Below are positions 37,213 through 47,229 of a stretch of DNA of 64,000 nt, piece after piece. The stretch covers positions 90,400-154,399 of the forward strand of contig CAZMBP010000002.1 in the NCBI GenBank assembly GCA_964564545.1, given 5' to 3'. Source of the stretch: CAJQQY01 sp964564545. Lineage in GTDB: Bacteria > Bacteroidota > Bacteroidia > Chitinophagales > Saprospiraceae. The notes under the pieces were generated by a model. That model was not told the DNA's origin. It worked only from the letters and a program-made list of their open reading frames with translations, and made no database searches. The translations under genes were made by a program, and so were the position numbers. Within the stretch, counting starts at the first letter, position 1; each line of letters begins with the position of its first letter.

Positions 37213-37920
37213 TTAACTTTGATAATATAGAGTAAGTTTTACTAAATCTTCCACTTTTTTAATATTGATCTTGTTGTCTTTCATATATTTTTTAATCCTC
37301 TTTTTGTTTTTACTAAATACCTTGTAGACATCTTTCTTTCTTTTTATTTTATATGCTTCTCCGTCTTTAGAAATATACATTTTCTTTTTCTTGACAACTC
37401 GTTGAGCACTTCCACCAGTTTCAGAAATAGAAGATCGTCCTGAAGAGGCAAGTCTAGCTGTATTATGGGTTAATATTTCATAATCCCCTATTTCCAACTT
37501 CTCCAAAAAGCCAACTAATTTATTTCCATTTGAAGTATAATCCTCAGCATTTACGAAAAGAGTAAGTTCCCCTGTTTCTGGATTAACCAAAGTAAAAGCA
37601 CTAAAAAAGGTTTTATCTAAAATCTTTTCTTCCCCTTTTATTTTTATTTCTAAATGATTTTTTAAAAGGTCAACTTTTACATTTTCGAATTTAACCACCT
37701 CTTTTCTAAAACTAACTTCAGCTCTTGACCATTTTTCATGAAGATAGGGAAGGCCAATTAGCTGTTGGTTATTATTTCCTTTGTTGGACATTAGTTTAGA
37801 ATAACTCATTACTTGATCTAAAGCTAAATCCAATCCACTAGTTTCACGTCCGAGTTGGGCAGAAAGGCTATTTGAAAAATATAGAGATAGTATGACTAAA
37901 AATAAAATAGCGTTTTTCAT
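37213..37920 (-). CDS. Exported protein of unknown function
   Basis: Start taken at the ATG at 37920, which gives the signal peptide 'MKNAILFLVILSLYFSNSLS' followed by AQ; an in-frame Met six codons earlier is less likely. The mature protein (about 215 residues) has a central beta-rich part and a very basic C-terminal tail (from about residue 165: 'VVKKKKMYISKDG', 'YKVFSKNKKRIKKYMKD'). The tail ends in a short acidic/hydrophobic stretch. I do not recognise a family. Likely periplasmic. Confidence 0.7.
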   Translation of the reverse strand: MKNAILFLVILSLYFSNSLSAQLGRETSGLDLALDQVMSYSKLMSNKGNNNQQLIGLPYLHEKWSRAEVSFRKEVVKFENVKVDLLKNHLEIKIKGEEKILDKTFFSAFTLVNPETGELTLFVNAEDYTSNGNKLVGFLEKLEIGDYEILTHNTARLASSGRSSISETGGSAQRVVKKKKMYISKDGEAYKIKRKKDVYKVFSKNKKRIKKYMKDNKINIKKVEDLVKLTLYYQS

Positions 37921-38075
37921 GTATGTGATTTTAAACATTTAAAAAATAAAAACTTCCTAAAAAACGAAGTTATATACTTTTGTGTTTTAATAAAAATTGA
38001 GGTTAATTAATTTAATTCCTTTGTTTACTATCTGACGAAGTACTTAAGTTATTTCCAGTTTAAATATTTATTCAA

Positions 38076-39692
38076 TTATTCTGAAAATAAAGGATTAGTA
38101 GATGGTTCAAAGCTATTAGCGCTCGCCATATTCCAGTAGGGCTTCCAGTTTGAAGGAACTGTTTCTTCATTTAGGAGGCAGTTTTCTTTTAGGTATGGGT
38201 AAATTTCATCATAACGTAAGATCTCTTTGTTGGTAATTCTACGATAAACATGGTGTCTTCGAATTTGACTCATATTATCCAATCCTGCTGCCGCTAATAA
38301 TTCTACGAAACTATGAACCGTCTCATTTTGATAATTCGCTACTCGTTCTTTTTTATCCGAAACAACCAACCCTGCCACTAACTCAGGATCTTGAGTGGCT
38401 ACACCTGTAGGACAGTTATTTTTATTGCATTCCAAAGCTTGAATACAACCTAAAGCCAACATCATAGCTCTTGCACTATAACATGAATCTGCTCCCAAGG
38501 CCATTGCTTTAAAAAGATCAAATGCAGTTATGATTTTCCCAGAAGAGATTATTTTAATATGTTTTTTCAATCCAAAACCTACCAGGGCATCGTAAGCAAA
38601 TGCTAGTCCTTCTCGAAAAGGTGTCCCCACACTATTGGAAAATTCCAAAGGTGCAGCTCCTGTTCCTCCTTCACCTCCATCAACTGAAATAAAATCAGGA
38701 TAGATTTTAGTTTCGTTCATCGCTTTGCAAATCGCTAAAAATTCACTTTTGTGACCAATGCATAATTTGAACCCAACTGGTTTTCCACCAGATAATTCAC
38801 GTATCTGCTGCAATAATTTTAATAAACCAACTGGAGTATTAAACGCTTTGTGGTAGGGTGGTGAATTGACATCCATTCCAGGATCAATCCCTCTTATCTT
38901 TGCAATTTCAGGTGTGTTTTTTTTAGCAGGTAAAATTCCACCATGACCAGGTTTGGCGCCTTGTGAAAGTTTAAGTTCGATCATTTTGACGCTTGGTTCC
39001 GCTGCTCGTTTTTTAAATTGTTCGGGAGAAAAATTTCCATCTTTTGTCCGACTTCCAAAGTAGCCTGTTCCAATTTGATAAATCAAATCTCCGCCCTGCT
39101 TCAAATGGTATGGGCTAATTCCACCTTCACCAGTATTGTGAGCAAAATGGCCAATTTTTGCTCCACCGTTTAACGCCTCAATTGCAGCACTACTTAGTGA
39201 ACCAAAACTCATAGCAGACACGTTAAAAATGGCTGCAGAATAAGGTTGTGTGCAATCAGGGCTACCGATAGTTACTCGTGGATCTTGTACCAAATCTTTT
39301 GGATTTCGAGCAGCAATGGAGTGATTCATCCACTCGTAGCCTTCTGCGTACAAATCCATTTGAGTTCCAAATGGGGTAGTGGACAATTCGTGTTTAGCAC
39401 GTTGATAAACAATAGATCGAAAAATTCGAGATATAGGTGTGCCGTTAGTTTCGGATTCGATGAAATATTGATACAACTTAGGACGCAAATCTTCCATCAC
39501 ATATCGTCCTCTGCCAAGGATGGGAAAATTACGCATGATCGCATGCTTGGATTGGAACATATCATAAAACCCCGTAAAAATAATTGGCAATAAAATGATT
39601 AGTGACCACCAAAAAGAAGGTGCAATAAAATAGGAGATACCAGCAACAATTACAAGGGAAAAGATAGCGAAAGCGGTAAATTCGTTTCTCAT
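38076..39692 (-). CDS. FMN-binding glutamate-synthase-like protein
   Basis: A 538-residue protein with two N-terminal membrane helices (about 5-45), then a glutamate-synthase alpha-subunit-like TIM barrel. It keeps FMN-binding stretches ('DGGEGGTGAAPLEFSN', 'IKIISSGKIITAFDLFKAMA') and the [3Fe-4S] cysteine pattern GC-x5-C-x4-C in 'GCIQALECNKNNCPTGVATQ'. It lacks the glutaminase domain of true GltB. Family proteins of this length are widespread, with an undefined redox role; the membrane anchor suggests electron transfer at the inner membrane. It is monocistronic. Confidence 0.88.
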   Translation of the reverse strand: MRNEFTAFAIFSLVIVAGISYFIAPSFWWSLIILLPIIFTGFYDMFQSKHAIMRNFPILGRGRYVMEDLRPKLYQYFIESETNGTPISRIFRSIVYQRAKHELSTTPFGTQMDLYAEGYEWMNHSIAARNPKDLVQDPRVTIGSPDCTQPYSAAIFNVSAMSFGSLSSAAIEALNGGAKIGHFAHNTGEGGISPYHLKQGGDLIYQIGTGYFGSRTKDGNFSPEQFKKRAAEPSVKMIELKLSQGAKPGHGGILPAKKNTPEIAKIRGIDPGMDVNSPPYHKAFNTPVGLLKLLQQIRELSGGKPVGFKLCIGHKSEFLAICKAMNETKIYPDFISVDGGEGGTGAAPLEFSNSVGTPFREGLAFAYDALVGFGLKKHIKIISSGKIITAFDLFKAMALGADSCYSARAMMLALGCIQALECNKNNCPTGVATQDPELVAGLVVSDKKERVANYQNETVHSFVELLAAAGLDNMSQIRRHHVYRRITNKEILRYDEIYPYLKENCLLNEETVPSNWKPYWNMASANSFEPSTNPLFSE

Positions 39693-39763
39693 ATTTGGGT
39701 TGATTTATTTTTTCCAAAAATAGGTAATAATTATGAACAAGAACTTATATACTGGTGTTTTTT

Positions 39764-39787
39764 GCCACAGACTCTAACCATGTGGAA
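39764..39787. repeat. Possible solo arm of the ccacagac repeat (family D)
   Basis: The word gccacagactctaacc resembles the outer part of the 27055-27161 hairpin arms (ccacagactaac on one strand), and ccaca/tgtgg form a short hairpin here. The match is short and the call is weak. Confidence 0.3.
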
Positions 39788-39908
39788 TTATTATAAATAA
39801 AAAAACAGTATGAAATTGTGCTAAAAAAATTATTTGAAAAAAATACTTTTGAAGCATCAAAGGAAAAAAAGATTTGTCTTTTAAATTGAACAAAACTGAA
39901 TAGAACCA

Positions 39909-42167
39909 ATGCAACCATTTTATCTTTTTCCAATAAATCGATTCTTTCTTATTTTTATCTTTTCCCTTTTTACGATAGGAAAAGTATCTGCTCAGCAGGA
40001 TGATTTTACGGACAATAAATCCAAATATCAAATCAGAATTCAGAAAGCTGCTGAACCTATTCTTCTGGATGGAAAACTCGACGAAGCAGTTTGGCAAGCT
40101 GCTGATACTGCAAAAGATTTTTGGATAAAATACCCAAAAATGAAACCCGGTGCTGCCCCAAAATCTGAAGCTCAGGTTACTTATAATGATAAATTTATTT
40201 ACGTAGGAATTAAATGCTATGGTAAAAATAATTTTATAGTTCCTTCCCTTAAACGTGATCAAGACTATTGGGATGGAGATGCGATAGGTGTTGTGCTAGA
40301 TCCTTTTGGACAAAGTGCCAATGGATTTATGTTTGGCGTTTCTCCCCTTGGTGTACAAATGGAAGGGCTGCTTTCCTCCTCGGGAAACGATTCCAACATT
40401 GATAGGAATTGGGATAACAAATGGTTTTCTGCCACCAAAGTTTATGCTGATTATTGGACAGTCGAAATGGCGATTCCATTTAAGACTTTAAGGTTTGATG
40501 CAGGTAAAACAGAATGGGGGATTAACTTCATTCGGAATAATCCTAAGGATTCAGAGTTTCATACTTGGACCCCAGTACCGCAACAATTTGATGGAATTGA
40601 TTTAAATTATTTAGGAAGCCTGATTTGGGATGCTAATCCAAAGAAGGTGACTAGAAATATTTCTTTGATTCCATATGTAACAGGTGGAATCAATCATAAT
40701 CTTGCTGAAGGTGAAAAAGTAAAAGGAGATATGAATGCAGGAATTGATGCAAAAATATCTTTGACCTCTTCTTTGAATTTAGATTTGACAGTTAACCCTG
40801 ATTTCTCCCAGATTGAAGTTGATCAGCAGGTAACCAATTTGACTCGATTTAGTATTTTTTTACCCGAGAAAAGAAATTTCTTTTTAGAGAACGCTGATGT
40901 TTTTTCTTCCTTTGGAATAGGACCATTACGACCATTTTTCTCAAGGAAAATTGGCTTGAATGCTCAAGGGGAAACTGTTCCAATCTTGTTTGGTGCAAGA
41001 CTAAGTGGGAACCTTAATTCAAAAACTAGAATTGGGATTTTAAATATGCAGACCAAAGGAAATGATTCTCAAGTTGCTCAAAATTATTCAGCAGCAGCTG
41101 TTCATCGGAGAATTGGATCACGTTCCTTAATCAAGGGAATCATCACCAATCGCCAGTCAAATGAAGGAGGTGATTTTGATAAAAATGACTTTGGTCGTAA
41201 TGCAAGTGTGGAACTTACAACTGCCTCCAAAAATGGAAAATGGCAAGGATGGGCAGGTTATCACCATTCCTTTGCGCCAGAAGTAACTAAGGATAATAAT
41301 TTCTACGGAGGCGGTGGTGGATACTTCACGGATAAAATTCAATTCTTCACAGATACTTATAAAGTCAATGAAAATTATAATGCGGAGTTAGGGTTTATAA
41401 ATCGATTAGATAATTTTTATCGAGACACTACAATTCGAGCAGGATTCATTCAGAATTTTACTCAGTTTGAATATTTTATTTTTCCAGATAATGATGAGGT
41501 TGTCAATGTCCACCGGTTTGGGTGGGAAAATTTTTTGGTTTATTTCCATGATGGAACTTTGAGTGAAAGATTTATTCGTTGGAGGTATTTTATTGATATG
41601 AAAAATAGTAGTGAGTTAAAATTTCGTATTGATAATACTAAGAATAACCTGCTTGATGAATTAACTTTTACAGGAGAAGATACCGTGAAAGCCGGCATTT
41701 ATAATAACTATCAATTCAATATTGAATATGAATCAGATGAACGAAAATTTTTCAATTATGAAATCTTTTTTAAGCATGGAGGATTCTATGAAGGTACTTT
41801 AACGACCTATCGATTTGAAGTGAATTATCGACGACAACCTTGGGGGAATTTTAATGTAGGATTGGAACGAAATGAAATACGATTTCCAAATTTTGAGTTA
41901 ATCGACTTGGTAGATTTGACTTCTCGAATTGAAGTGAATTTTTCGAAAAAATTATTTTGGACGACTTTTACCCAATATAATTTTCAAAATAATCAATTCA
42001 ATATTAATAGTAGATTTCAGTATCGATTTAGTCCAATGTCTGACTTCTTTGTGGTTTATACTGATAATTATGATGTGCAGAATATACCTGGAGCGAGATT
42101 TTTAGAAAATGTTCAGGCGAAGAATCGGGCGTTGGTATTTAAGTTGAATTATTGGTTTTCATTGTAA
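39909..42167 (+). CDS. DUF5916 outer-membrane protein with CBM9-like domain
   Basis: A 752-residue exported protein; the signal ends 'GKVSAQ' (about residue 28). Residues about 45-235 form a carbohydrate-binding family 9-like domain ('EPILLDGKLDEAVWQAADTA', 'TYNDKFIYVGIKCYG'). The remainder matches DUF5916: 'LNLDLTVNPDFSQIEVDQQV' and 'LPEKRNFFLENADVF', then a long aromatic strand-rich barrel ending 'FKLNYWFSL'. It is an outer-membrane protein of unknown substrate. It is monocistronic, with a strong bidirectional terminator following. Confidence 0.9.
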   Translation: MQPFYLFPINRFFLIFIFSLFTIGKVSAQQDDFTDNKSKYQIRIQKAAEPILLDGKLDEAVWQAADTAKDFWIKYPKMKPGAAPKSEAQVTYNDKFIYVGIKCYGKNNFIVPSLKRDQDYWDGDAIGVVLDPFGQSANGFMFGVSPLGVQMEGLLSSSGNDSNIDRNWDNKWFSATKVYADYWTVEMAIPFKTLRFDAGKTEWGINFIRNNPKDSEFHTWTPVPQQFDGIDLNYLGSLIWDANPKKVTRNISLIPYVTGGINHNLAEGEKVKGDMNAGIDAKISLTSSLNLDLTVNPDFSQIEVDQQVTNLTRFSIFLPEKRNFFLENADVFSSFGIGPLRPFFSRKIGLNAQGETVPILFGARLSGNLNSKTRIGILNMQTKGNDSQVAQNYSAAAVHRRIGSRSLIKGIITNRQSNEGGDFDKNDFGRNASVELTTASKNGKWQGWAGYHHSFAPEVTKDNNFYGGGGGYFTDKIQFFTDTYKVNENYNAELGFINRLDNFYRDTTIRAGFIQNFTQFEYFIFPDNDEVVNVHRFGWENFLVYFHDGTLSERFIRWRYFIDMKNSSELKFRIDNTKNNLLDELTFTGEDTVKAGIYNNYQFNIEYESDERKFFNYEIFFKHGGFYEGTLTTYRFEVNYRRQPWGNFNVGLERNEIRFPNFELIDLVDLTSRIEVNFSKKLFWTTFTQYNFQNNQFNINSRFQYRFSPMSDFFVVYTDNYDVQNIPGARFLENVQAKNRALVFKLNYWFSL

Positions 42168-42202
42168 AAAAATTAATGACCGATATGGAGTAATGTGGAT
42201 TA

Positions 42203-42246
42203 AAAAGTCAAGCCGAATAATATTTTAATAATTCGGCTTGACTTTT
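42203..42246. terminator. Bidirectional terminator
   Basis: 16-bp perfect inverted repeat aaaagtcaagccgaat / attcggcttgactttt with a 12-base loop, between convergent genes. Confidence 0.85.
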
Positions 42247-42260
42247 CAAATTGATAAGAC

Positions 42261-42470
42261 TTATATAGGTTTTTCACTTTCCTCTAATTCGAAAAATTCA
42301 TTAATATTTTTTTTGAATACAAATGAAAGTTTTAAAGCTAAAACAGTCGAAGGAATATATCTGTTTTTTTCAATAGAATTAATTGTTTGACGTGATACTC
42401 CAATTTTTTTTGCTAATTCCTCTTGGGTAATATCCAAGATTGCTCTTTCAATTTTTAATCTATTCTTCAT
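42261..42470 (-). CDS. Small XRE-family HTH regulator
   Basis: A 69-residue single-domain helix-turn-helix protein ('ITQEELAKKIGVSRQTINSI' is the HTH core, about 13-33). It lies 2 bp after a four-TM membrane protein gene. This small-regulator plus membrane-protein pairing is common; the regulator often controls its own operon, which is an inference here. Confidence 0.9.
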   Translation of the reverse strand: MKNRLKIERAILDITQEELAKKIGVSRQTINSIEKNRYIPSTVLALKLSFVFKKNINEFFELEESEKPI

Positions 42471-42472
42471 TA

Positions 42473-42907
42473 TTAATGCATTCGTTTTAAATATTCAAAA
42501 TAGAAAACTTGAATACTTAATAATAGCCATAATATCATCCAATCTCCAATTCCATTAAATGGGTCTTGTTGTTCTGAAAAGACAAAATTGGCAAGGTATG
42601 AAAATAGAGGATTTGTAATTGCTATAAAAACGGCAAAAATAAATGCAAAGGTAAAAGAATGCAGTCTTAAATTTTTAGCCAATTCATCTTCTATTTCTTC
42701 TTTTGAAATGGAGACTATTAATAGACCAATTAATATCGAATATTTGGCAACTAATTTAGGGGTAGTATCCTTGATTGTCAGGAAGAGAGCAATAAACGCA
42801 ATTCCAAAAATTATCCATCCAATTTTCTTCGCTTGATTAGGTAATTGATACTTCTTTAGTTTATCAATGCTTTTTCTTTCACAATCCAAAAATGATTCAG
42901 TATCCAT
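42473..42907 (-). CDS. Four-TM membrane protein paired with XRE regulator
   Basis: A 144-residue protein with four hydrophobic segments (about 28-44, 51-66, 80-98, 118-138) after a charged N-terminus. It is directly upstream of the HTH gene and almost certainly co-transcribed. The function is unknown; such partners sometimes modulate the regulator from the membrane. Confidence 0.8.
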   Translation of the reverse strand: MDTESFLDCERKSIDKLKKYQLPNQAKKIGWIIFGIAFIALFLTIKDTTPKLVAKYSILIGLLIVSISKEEIEDELAKNLRLHSFTFAFIFAVFIAITNPLFSYLANFVFSEQQDPFNGIGDWMILWLLLSIQVFYFEYLKRMH

Positions 42908-43157
42908 ATTTTTTAATTTTTATAAAGCAAATGTTTTTTTCTTTATGGAAAGTTTATTTTATATAATGTCAAATATACTTTACAATTGTCAATAAAGAAA
43001 GATATTTCGAATATTTTTCACTTTTGGAGTTTGAGAAGTAGATTTAGGGAAGTAAAATTGATAAATAGGAATTAATATATTTTAGACCCGAAAACTAGAT
43101 CGCCTTGCGTAATTATACTACTAGTTTGAAAATTTCCAATTCCATTTCTGGAGAAAA

Positions 43158-43599
43158 TTAGTTTACTTTTTCTGCTGTTTCCGATCTTTCTCCATTTGAG
43201 TTTTTTGATCCAGGCACTTCCCTTTTTTCATTTGTGAAAAATTCAATTTTCAAATAAGGATTAAATCCATAAAAAAAACGAGTTTCCGGTTTTGGAAAAA
43301 TCATTAATCTATCACTACCGCCTCTTAAAAAAAAAAATTGTTTTCCTTACAGATATATTTTTCGGAAACCTCCATTTTCATTTAATACTAAATATCCATC
43401 GCTGTTGGTGACAAACCTTGTTTGAGGATCGAAGAAATGCAAATCATCTTTTCGACCCTTTTTAATAGAGTAGGAGTTTGGTTTTTGTCATCCTTGTGTA
43501 GATTGAACTTCTTGGATTTTTTTTAGTGGTTACGTAAGTTTTGGATTGCAGTTAATTAAAATAGAAAATGGAGATTGACAGGAGTGGGAATATTTTCAT
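43158..43599 (-). pseudogene. Decayed lipoprotein gene
   Basis: An ATG at 43599 starts the signal-like 'MKIFPLLSISIF'. One frame shift later, a lipobox 'ILINC' (Cys codon 43550-43548) opens a single frame that runs to a TAA at 43160-43158. That frame is interrupted by three in-frame stops: TAA at 43532-43530, TGA at 43490-43488 and TAA at 43349-43347. Between them the translation is clearly protein-like: 'KKGRKDDLHFFDPQTRFV', 'DGYLVLNENGGFRKIYL', 'LRGGSDRLMIFPKPETRFFY' and 'GFNPYLKIEFF'. About 147 codons in all. I do not recognise the family. It fills most of the 782-bp gap between the XRE operon and the DUF1501 gene; 42908-43157 shows nothing else. Confidence 0.6.
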
Positions 43600-43633
43600 A
43601 ATGTTATCTGTTGTTATCTTTAACCAAAATAAA

Positions 43634-43668
43634 AAAAGCCATTTACAAATTTAATATAAATGGCTTTT
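43634..43668 (-). terminator. Terminator after the DUF1501 gene
   Basis: 12-bp inverted repeat aaaagccattta / taaatggctttt with an 11-base loop, followed on the minus strand by a T-run. Confidence 0.75.
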
Positions 43669-43689
43669 AGTTTTTTTCAAAAAAGAAAA

Positions 43690-45240
43690 TTAATGCTTCA
43701 CAACTCGAAGTGTTTTTACTCCATTACCTGCTTGGATTCTAGCAAAATAAACTCCAGCAGCCAATGAATTTGCTTCTACTAATACATTATGTTCTCCAGA
43801 TGTAAATGTTTTGTTAGAAATATTTCTCACAATTTTCCCCATCACATCATAGAGATCTATTCGTACATTTTCTTTTTCCAAAATTGAAAAACTCAAAGTG
43901 AATCTTCGATCAAATGGATTTGGAAATACTTTGGTGTCAATGATTTTATCTATCTCTTCAATTGAGTTGCTTTCACAGCTGCCGACAATTGGCAGGTGTT
44001 GAAAATCATCTGACAAAAGTGTTTTTACTTTGTCTTCACTCACATCAAACCAATCCATTAATATTGATCCAAAAACCCATTTAAAGTCATATTGCATTGC
44101 AACACCTTCATTTGAATCTACGTTTGTTCCTATTTGAGGATTGTCACCAATGACTCCAGGATTAATACAACTTCCAAAAACCATCATTGGTGCCGCCGAA
44201 CCATGATCGGTTCCGATACCTGCATTGGAAATTATTTTTCTTCCAAATTCAGAAAATGTACAGCCAATCACACGATCTTCTAAACCTTGTAATTTTAAAT
44301 CTTCTTGGAAAGCATAGATGGCGTCAGATAATGTTTTAAGTAAATTTGCATGCCATCCTTGAGTGGTATTTCCATCCTCAACTTGATCTGAGTGGGTATC
44401 AAATCCACCAAGTTTTAAAACATAAATCTTTGTTTCCAAACCTCCTGAAATTAATTTTACCACCGTTTTTAATTGATTCGATAAGGTATTGTCAGGATAT
44501 AAATTTTCGTTGGAATTTCCTGCGTCTGCTGCTGCAACAACTCGATCTGCGTAGGCATTTGATTTTTTAAAAGTCTCCACCAAGAAATCCATTTCAGCAC
44601 CATAACAATCATTCGGTTGAGGAACCTCTACACCTGTGTCTAACCCTCCAATATCATTTGTATTGATAATGGCAAGACTAAAATTAGAATCCATTCCTTG
44701 ACAAGTTCCCGAAATAGATTTTCCCATCGTTACCGCAAAAGGATCAGGACAATCTGGGTTTGGATAATCTGCAGGATAGCCAGGGAACGAGTCATCAAGA
44801 TATCGTCCCATCCATCCTGTAGGTTTATATTCATCAGCATGACTTCCTGTATTCCAAATATCGGCTGACCTAAAGTGTGAACGATTTTGATCAGGATAAC
44901 CAACTCCTTGGATAACAGTTAGGTTAGAATTGTCATACATGTTTTTTATTCCAGTCAATTCAGGATGCAAACCGATCGTGTCGGTCATATCCAAAAGAGA
45001 ACTTTCAGGAAGAATCACATTTGGACGAGCATTCGCCAAATTGCCATATACATCCAATGGAACAAAAGTATTCAATCCATCATTGCCACCGTTGAGGTCA
45101 ATGAGTACGAGGACTTTATCACTTTCTCCATTGACTAAAGTGGTCATCAAACTCGAAGGCATTGCTGCCATGTCAAAGCCACCTAAGAAAGCAGGTAAAG
45201 TGAAAACGGTACTATTTTTTAGAAAAGCTCTTCTTTTCAT
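43690..45240 (-). CDS. DUF1501 protein with T9SS sorting domain
   Basis: A 516-residue protein starting 'MKRRAFLKNSTVFTLPAFLG', a Tat-like or Sec signal as usual for DUF1501. Core features of the family (related to alkaline-phosphatase/sulfatase folds) are 'VLIDLNGGNDGLNTFVPL', 'GFDTHSDQ' and 'FSEFGRKI', then 'GTDHGSAAPMMVFG'. The last 80 residues ('VFPNPFDRRFTLSFS' to 'VKTLRVVKH') are a T9SS sorting domain, so it should reach the cell surface. It is the second gene of a two-gene operon, 55 bp after the DUF1800 gene. The function is unknown. Confidence 0.92.
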   Translation of the reverse strand: MKRRAFLKNSTVFTLPAFLGGFDMAAMPSSLMTTLVNGESDKVLVLIDLNGGNDGLNTFVPLDVYGNLANARPNVILPESSLLDMTDTIGLHPELTGIKNMYDNSNLTVIQGVGYPDQNRSHFRSADIWNTGSHADEYKPTGWMGRYLDDSFPGYPADYPNPDCPDPFAVTMGKSISGTCQGMDSNFSLAIINTNDIGGLDTGVEVPQPNDCYGAEMDFLVETFKKSNAYADRVVAAADAGNSNENLYPDNTLSNQLKTVVKLISGGLETKIYVLKLGGFDTHSDQVEDGNTTQGWHANLLKTLSDAIYAFQEDLKLQGLEDRVIGCTFSEFGRKIISNAGIGTDHGSAAPMMVFGSCINPGVIGDNPQIGTNVDSNEGVAMQYDFKWVFGSILMDWFDVSEDKVKTLLSDDFQHLPIVGSCESNSIEEIDKIIDTKVFPNPFDRRFTLSFSILEKENVRIDLYDVMGKIVRNISNKTFTSGEHNVLVEANSLAAGVYFARIQAGNGVKTLRVVKH

Positions 45241-45295
45241 TTTATTATTTTTAAAGTTTTTGAAAAAATCAAAAACGTAATTGTATTGTTATAAT

Positions 45296-46858
45296 TTAAC
45301 TCAATTGGAATTCAGGAACTCTCATCATCGATAAAAACATATCGAATAATTTGTTCTCAAGTGCTATCCGTTTAGTTTCGTTGGTTGGATCAGAAAGGTA
45401 ATCTGTGTATTCCACATTCCATTCGAAATCAGGTAAACCATTCAACAAAGCTTCTTTGAAATAATCTTTTTGTTCAATGGTCATTGGTCTTGGGAAAATC
45501 AATTGACAAATTTCATCAATCATTTCATTCACTTCCAAAGGATTTTCCAAGGTGTCAATAAATGCTAACCAATTATAGGCTTGCGTCTCAGGAGAAAAAT
45601 ATAAAACATGCCATTTTACATTTGGAATTAATCTTTTTCGCAAGGCAAGACTTGCTGAATTTATCCAGTCACGATAAAATCCTGGAGATTGATAATAAGC
45701 CTTCCAACCTGCTACACTTGGTACTCTAAAAATGGCTTGGCCTAATTTTTCAAATTCCCAATACCAACCTACCCACGTATCATATTCAACTAACTGATCG
45801 GCTGGTAATTGTACTTGGAAAGTATTAACTGCCGAAAAGAAAAAATCAAGTGTACCTTTTATCATACATCCTCTAGTCTCCATGCTAAAGAAATGTTCAC
45901 TTTTTAAAAGTGCTTCTAGGGCAGGTTGAATTTGGTAATTATTGTCGAGTAAAATTTGGGCCATCGGAGCAATCACTTCATTTTCGATGGTGTCGGTAAT
46001 TTCGTAATGAACAAACCAAATATATAACCTTCGGCAGATGTGATAAGCTACTTCGTCTTTTCCGAAAATAATATCTACTACTGTTTTATATTCATCTTCC
46101 CCTTCATCGGTAATAACTTGATTATTGAAGCGGTGAGATAATACTTTGTCATCTTTATCATGTCCCCATGAATAATAAAAAACTGCATTCGGATCATCAC
46201 CAGACCATGCTGACCAACCAGTCAAAGCTCTGGCAATTGCAGCAATATCTTGTTCTGTATATGTAGTGTAATCACCTTCAGCAACTAATGGTCCTTTACC
46301 TAGCGTAAACAATTCTAACAATTCTCTTGCATAATTTTCATTAGGTTCATCTGCGAAGTTGGTCGTACCATTTAGGTAAATAAGCATACTTCGATCGATG
46401 GTGATTTGCTTAGTCAATTCTTTAAAATCGCCTAGCGCATGATCTCTCAATTTGTTGAGATATTGCCAATTCATATTGGCATGTCCTGCATCTGAAATCA
46501 CAAAATGGTTGTGCCAAAAGAGCGTCAATTTCTCGGTGATGGTTTGGTCATTTTTATTCATTTGCATAAACCACCATGCCCAAAGTGTTTTTGCGCGAGC
46601 AAAATAAATTCCAGTCACACTACCATCTAAAGGTTTGTCAACCCATGTTTCACCGATGCCAGCTTCTGGGTCATCTTCGAAATCATAATAAATCGGAGGA
46701 TCAACTGCTGCAGGTTCTGCAAAAAGAGTAGCGAAAGTAGCCTCAAATCCTTCGTCAACAGCTTGTTGAATTCGAGCTTTGGTTGGCCCAAATATCGTAC
46801 GCCTCAAAAGGTGAGCTGCTTCATCGAAAGTCCATGGACCCGTGTAAGGTGAAAGCAT
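45296..46858 (-). CDS. DUF1800 family protein
   Basis: A 520-residue protein with the DUF1800 hallmarks 'HLLRRTIFGPTKARIQQAVD' near the N-terminus, 'KLTLFWHNHFVIS' and 'NYARELLELFTLG', and a terminal helical part. Residues about 35-70 are low in features. No clear signal peptide is visible ('MLSPYTGPWTFDEA'). DUF1800 and DUF1501 genes are neighbours across many bacteria, and the two products are thought to work together. It is the first gene of the pair. The 434-bp gap upstream (46859-47292) holds only a terminator hairpin at its left-gene side and AT-rich sequence. Confidence 0.92.
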   Translation of the reverse strand: MLSPYTGPWTFDEAAHLLRRTIFGPTKARIQQAVDEGFEATFATLFAEPAAVDPPIYYDFEDDPEAGIGETWVDKPLDGSVTGIYFARAKTLWAWWFMQMNKNDQTITEKLTLFWHNHFVISDAGHANMNWQYLNKLRDHALGDFKELTKQITIDRSMLIYLNGTTNFADEPNENYARELLELFTLGKGPLVAEGDYTTYTEQDIAAIARALTGWSAWSGDDPNAVFYYSWGHDKDDKVLSHRFNNQVITDEGEDEYKTVVDIIFGKDEVAYHICRRLYIWFVHYEITDTIENEVIAPMAQILLDNNYQIQPALEALLKSEHFFSMETRGCMIKGTLDFFFSAVNTFQVQLPADQLVEYDTWVGWYWEFEKLGQAIFRVPSVAGWKAYYQSPGFYRDWINSASLALRKRLIPNVKWHVLYFSPETQAYNWLAFIDTLENPLEVNEMIDEICQLIFPRPMTIEQKDYFKEALLNGLPDFEWNVEYTDYLSDPTNETKRIALENKLFDMFLSMMRVPEFQLS

Positions 46859-47229
46859 AAAAAAAGATTTTAATTGTTTCGAAAATGTATTCGGTTAGAT
46901 TAAGATGGGAATGTAAATTACTAATAGCAAAAAACATACCTATGTAAATGATTTTTTGGGATAGATTAAACTTTAATATTCTCCAAGATAATGATTAGTT
47001 TTTTTATTAAAAAAATTGGCTGGAAAAATGTAGATATGTTTGATAAAGAATAGAACCTGATTTTTTTTGGGGTTACACGTGAGTCGGATTAAGAAGTTAG
47101 AAGAATAGTTTTTTGTTTAAAACTGAATTTGAAGGATATTCTGTGGATATTATTTTTCTATGATTAGAATAAACAACTTCTCTAATTAAAATCAATGACT
47201 TGCAATAAATTCATCAATCTATTTTAAAC

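Noticed and set aside
39774..40262. 162-residue minus-strand ORF upstream of and inside the DUF5916 gene
   Set aside because: It is aromatic-rich shadow translation overlapping the start of a well-supported gene.
46859..47229. Possible small gene in the gap upstream of the DUF1800 gene
   Set aside because: All frames are short with many stops, and no protein-like stretch or conserved motif was visible.
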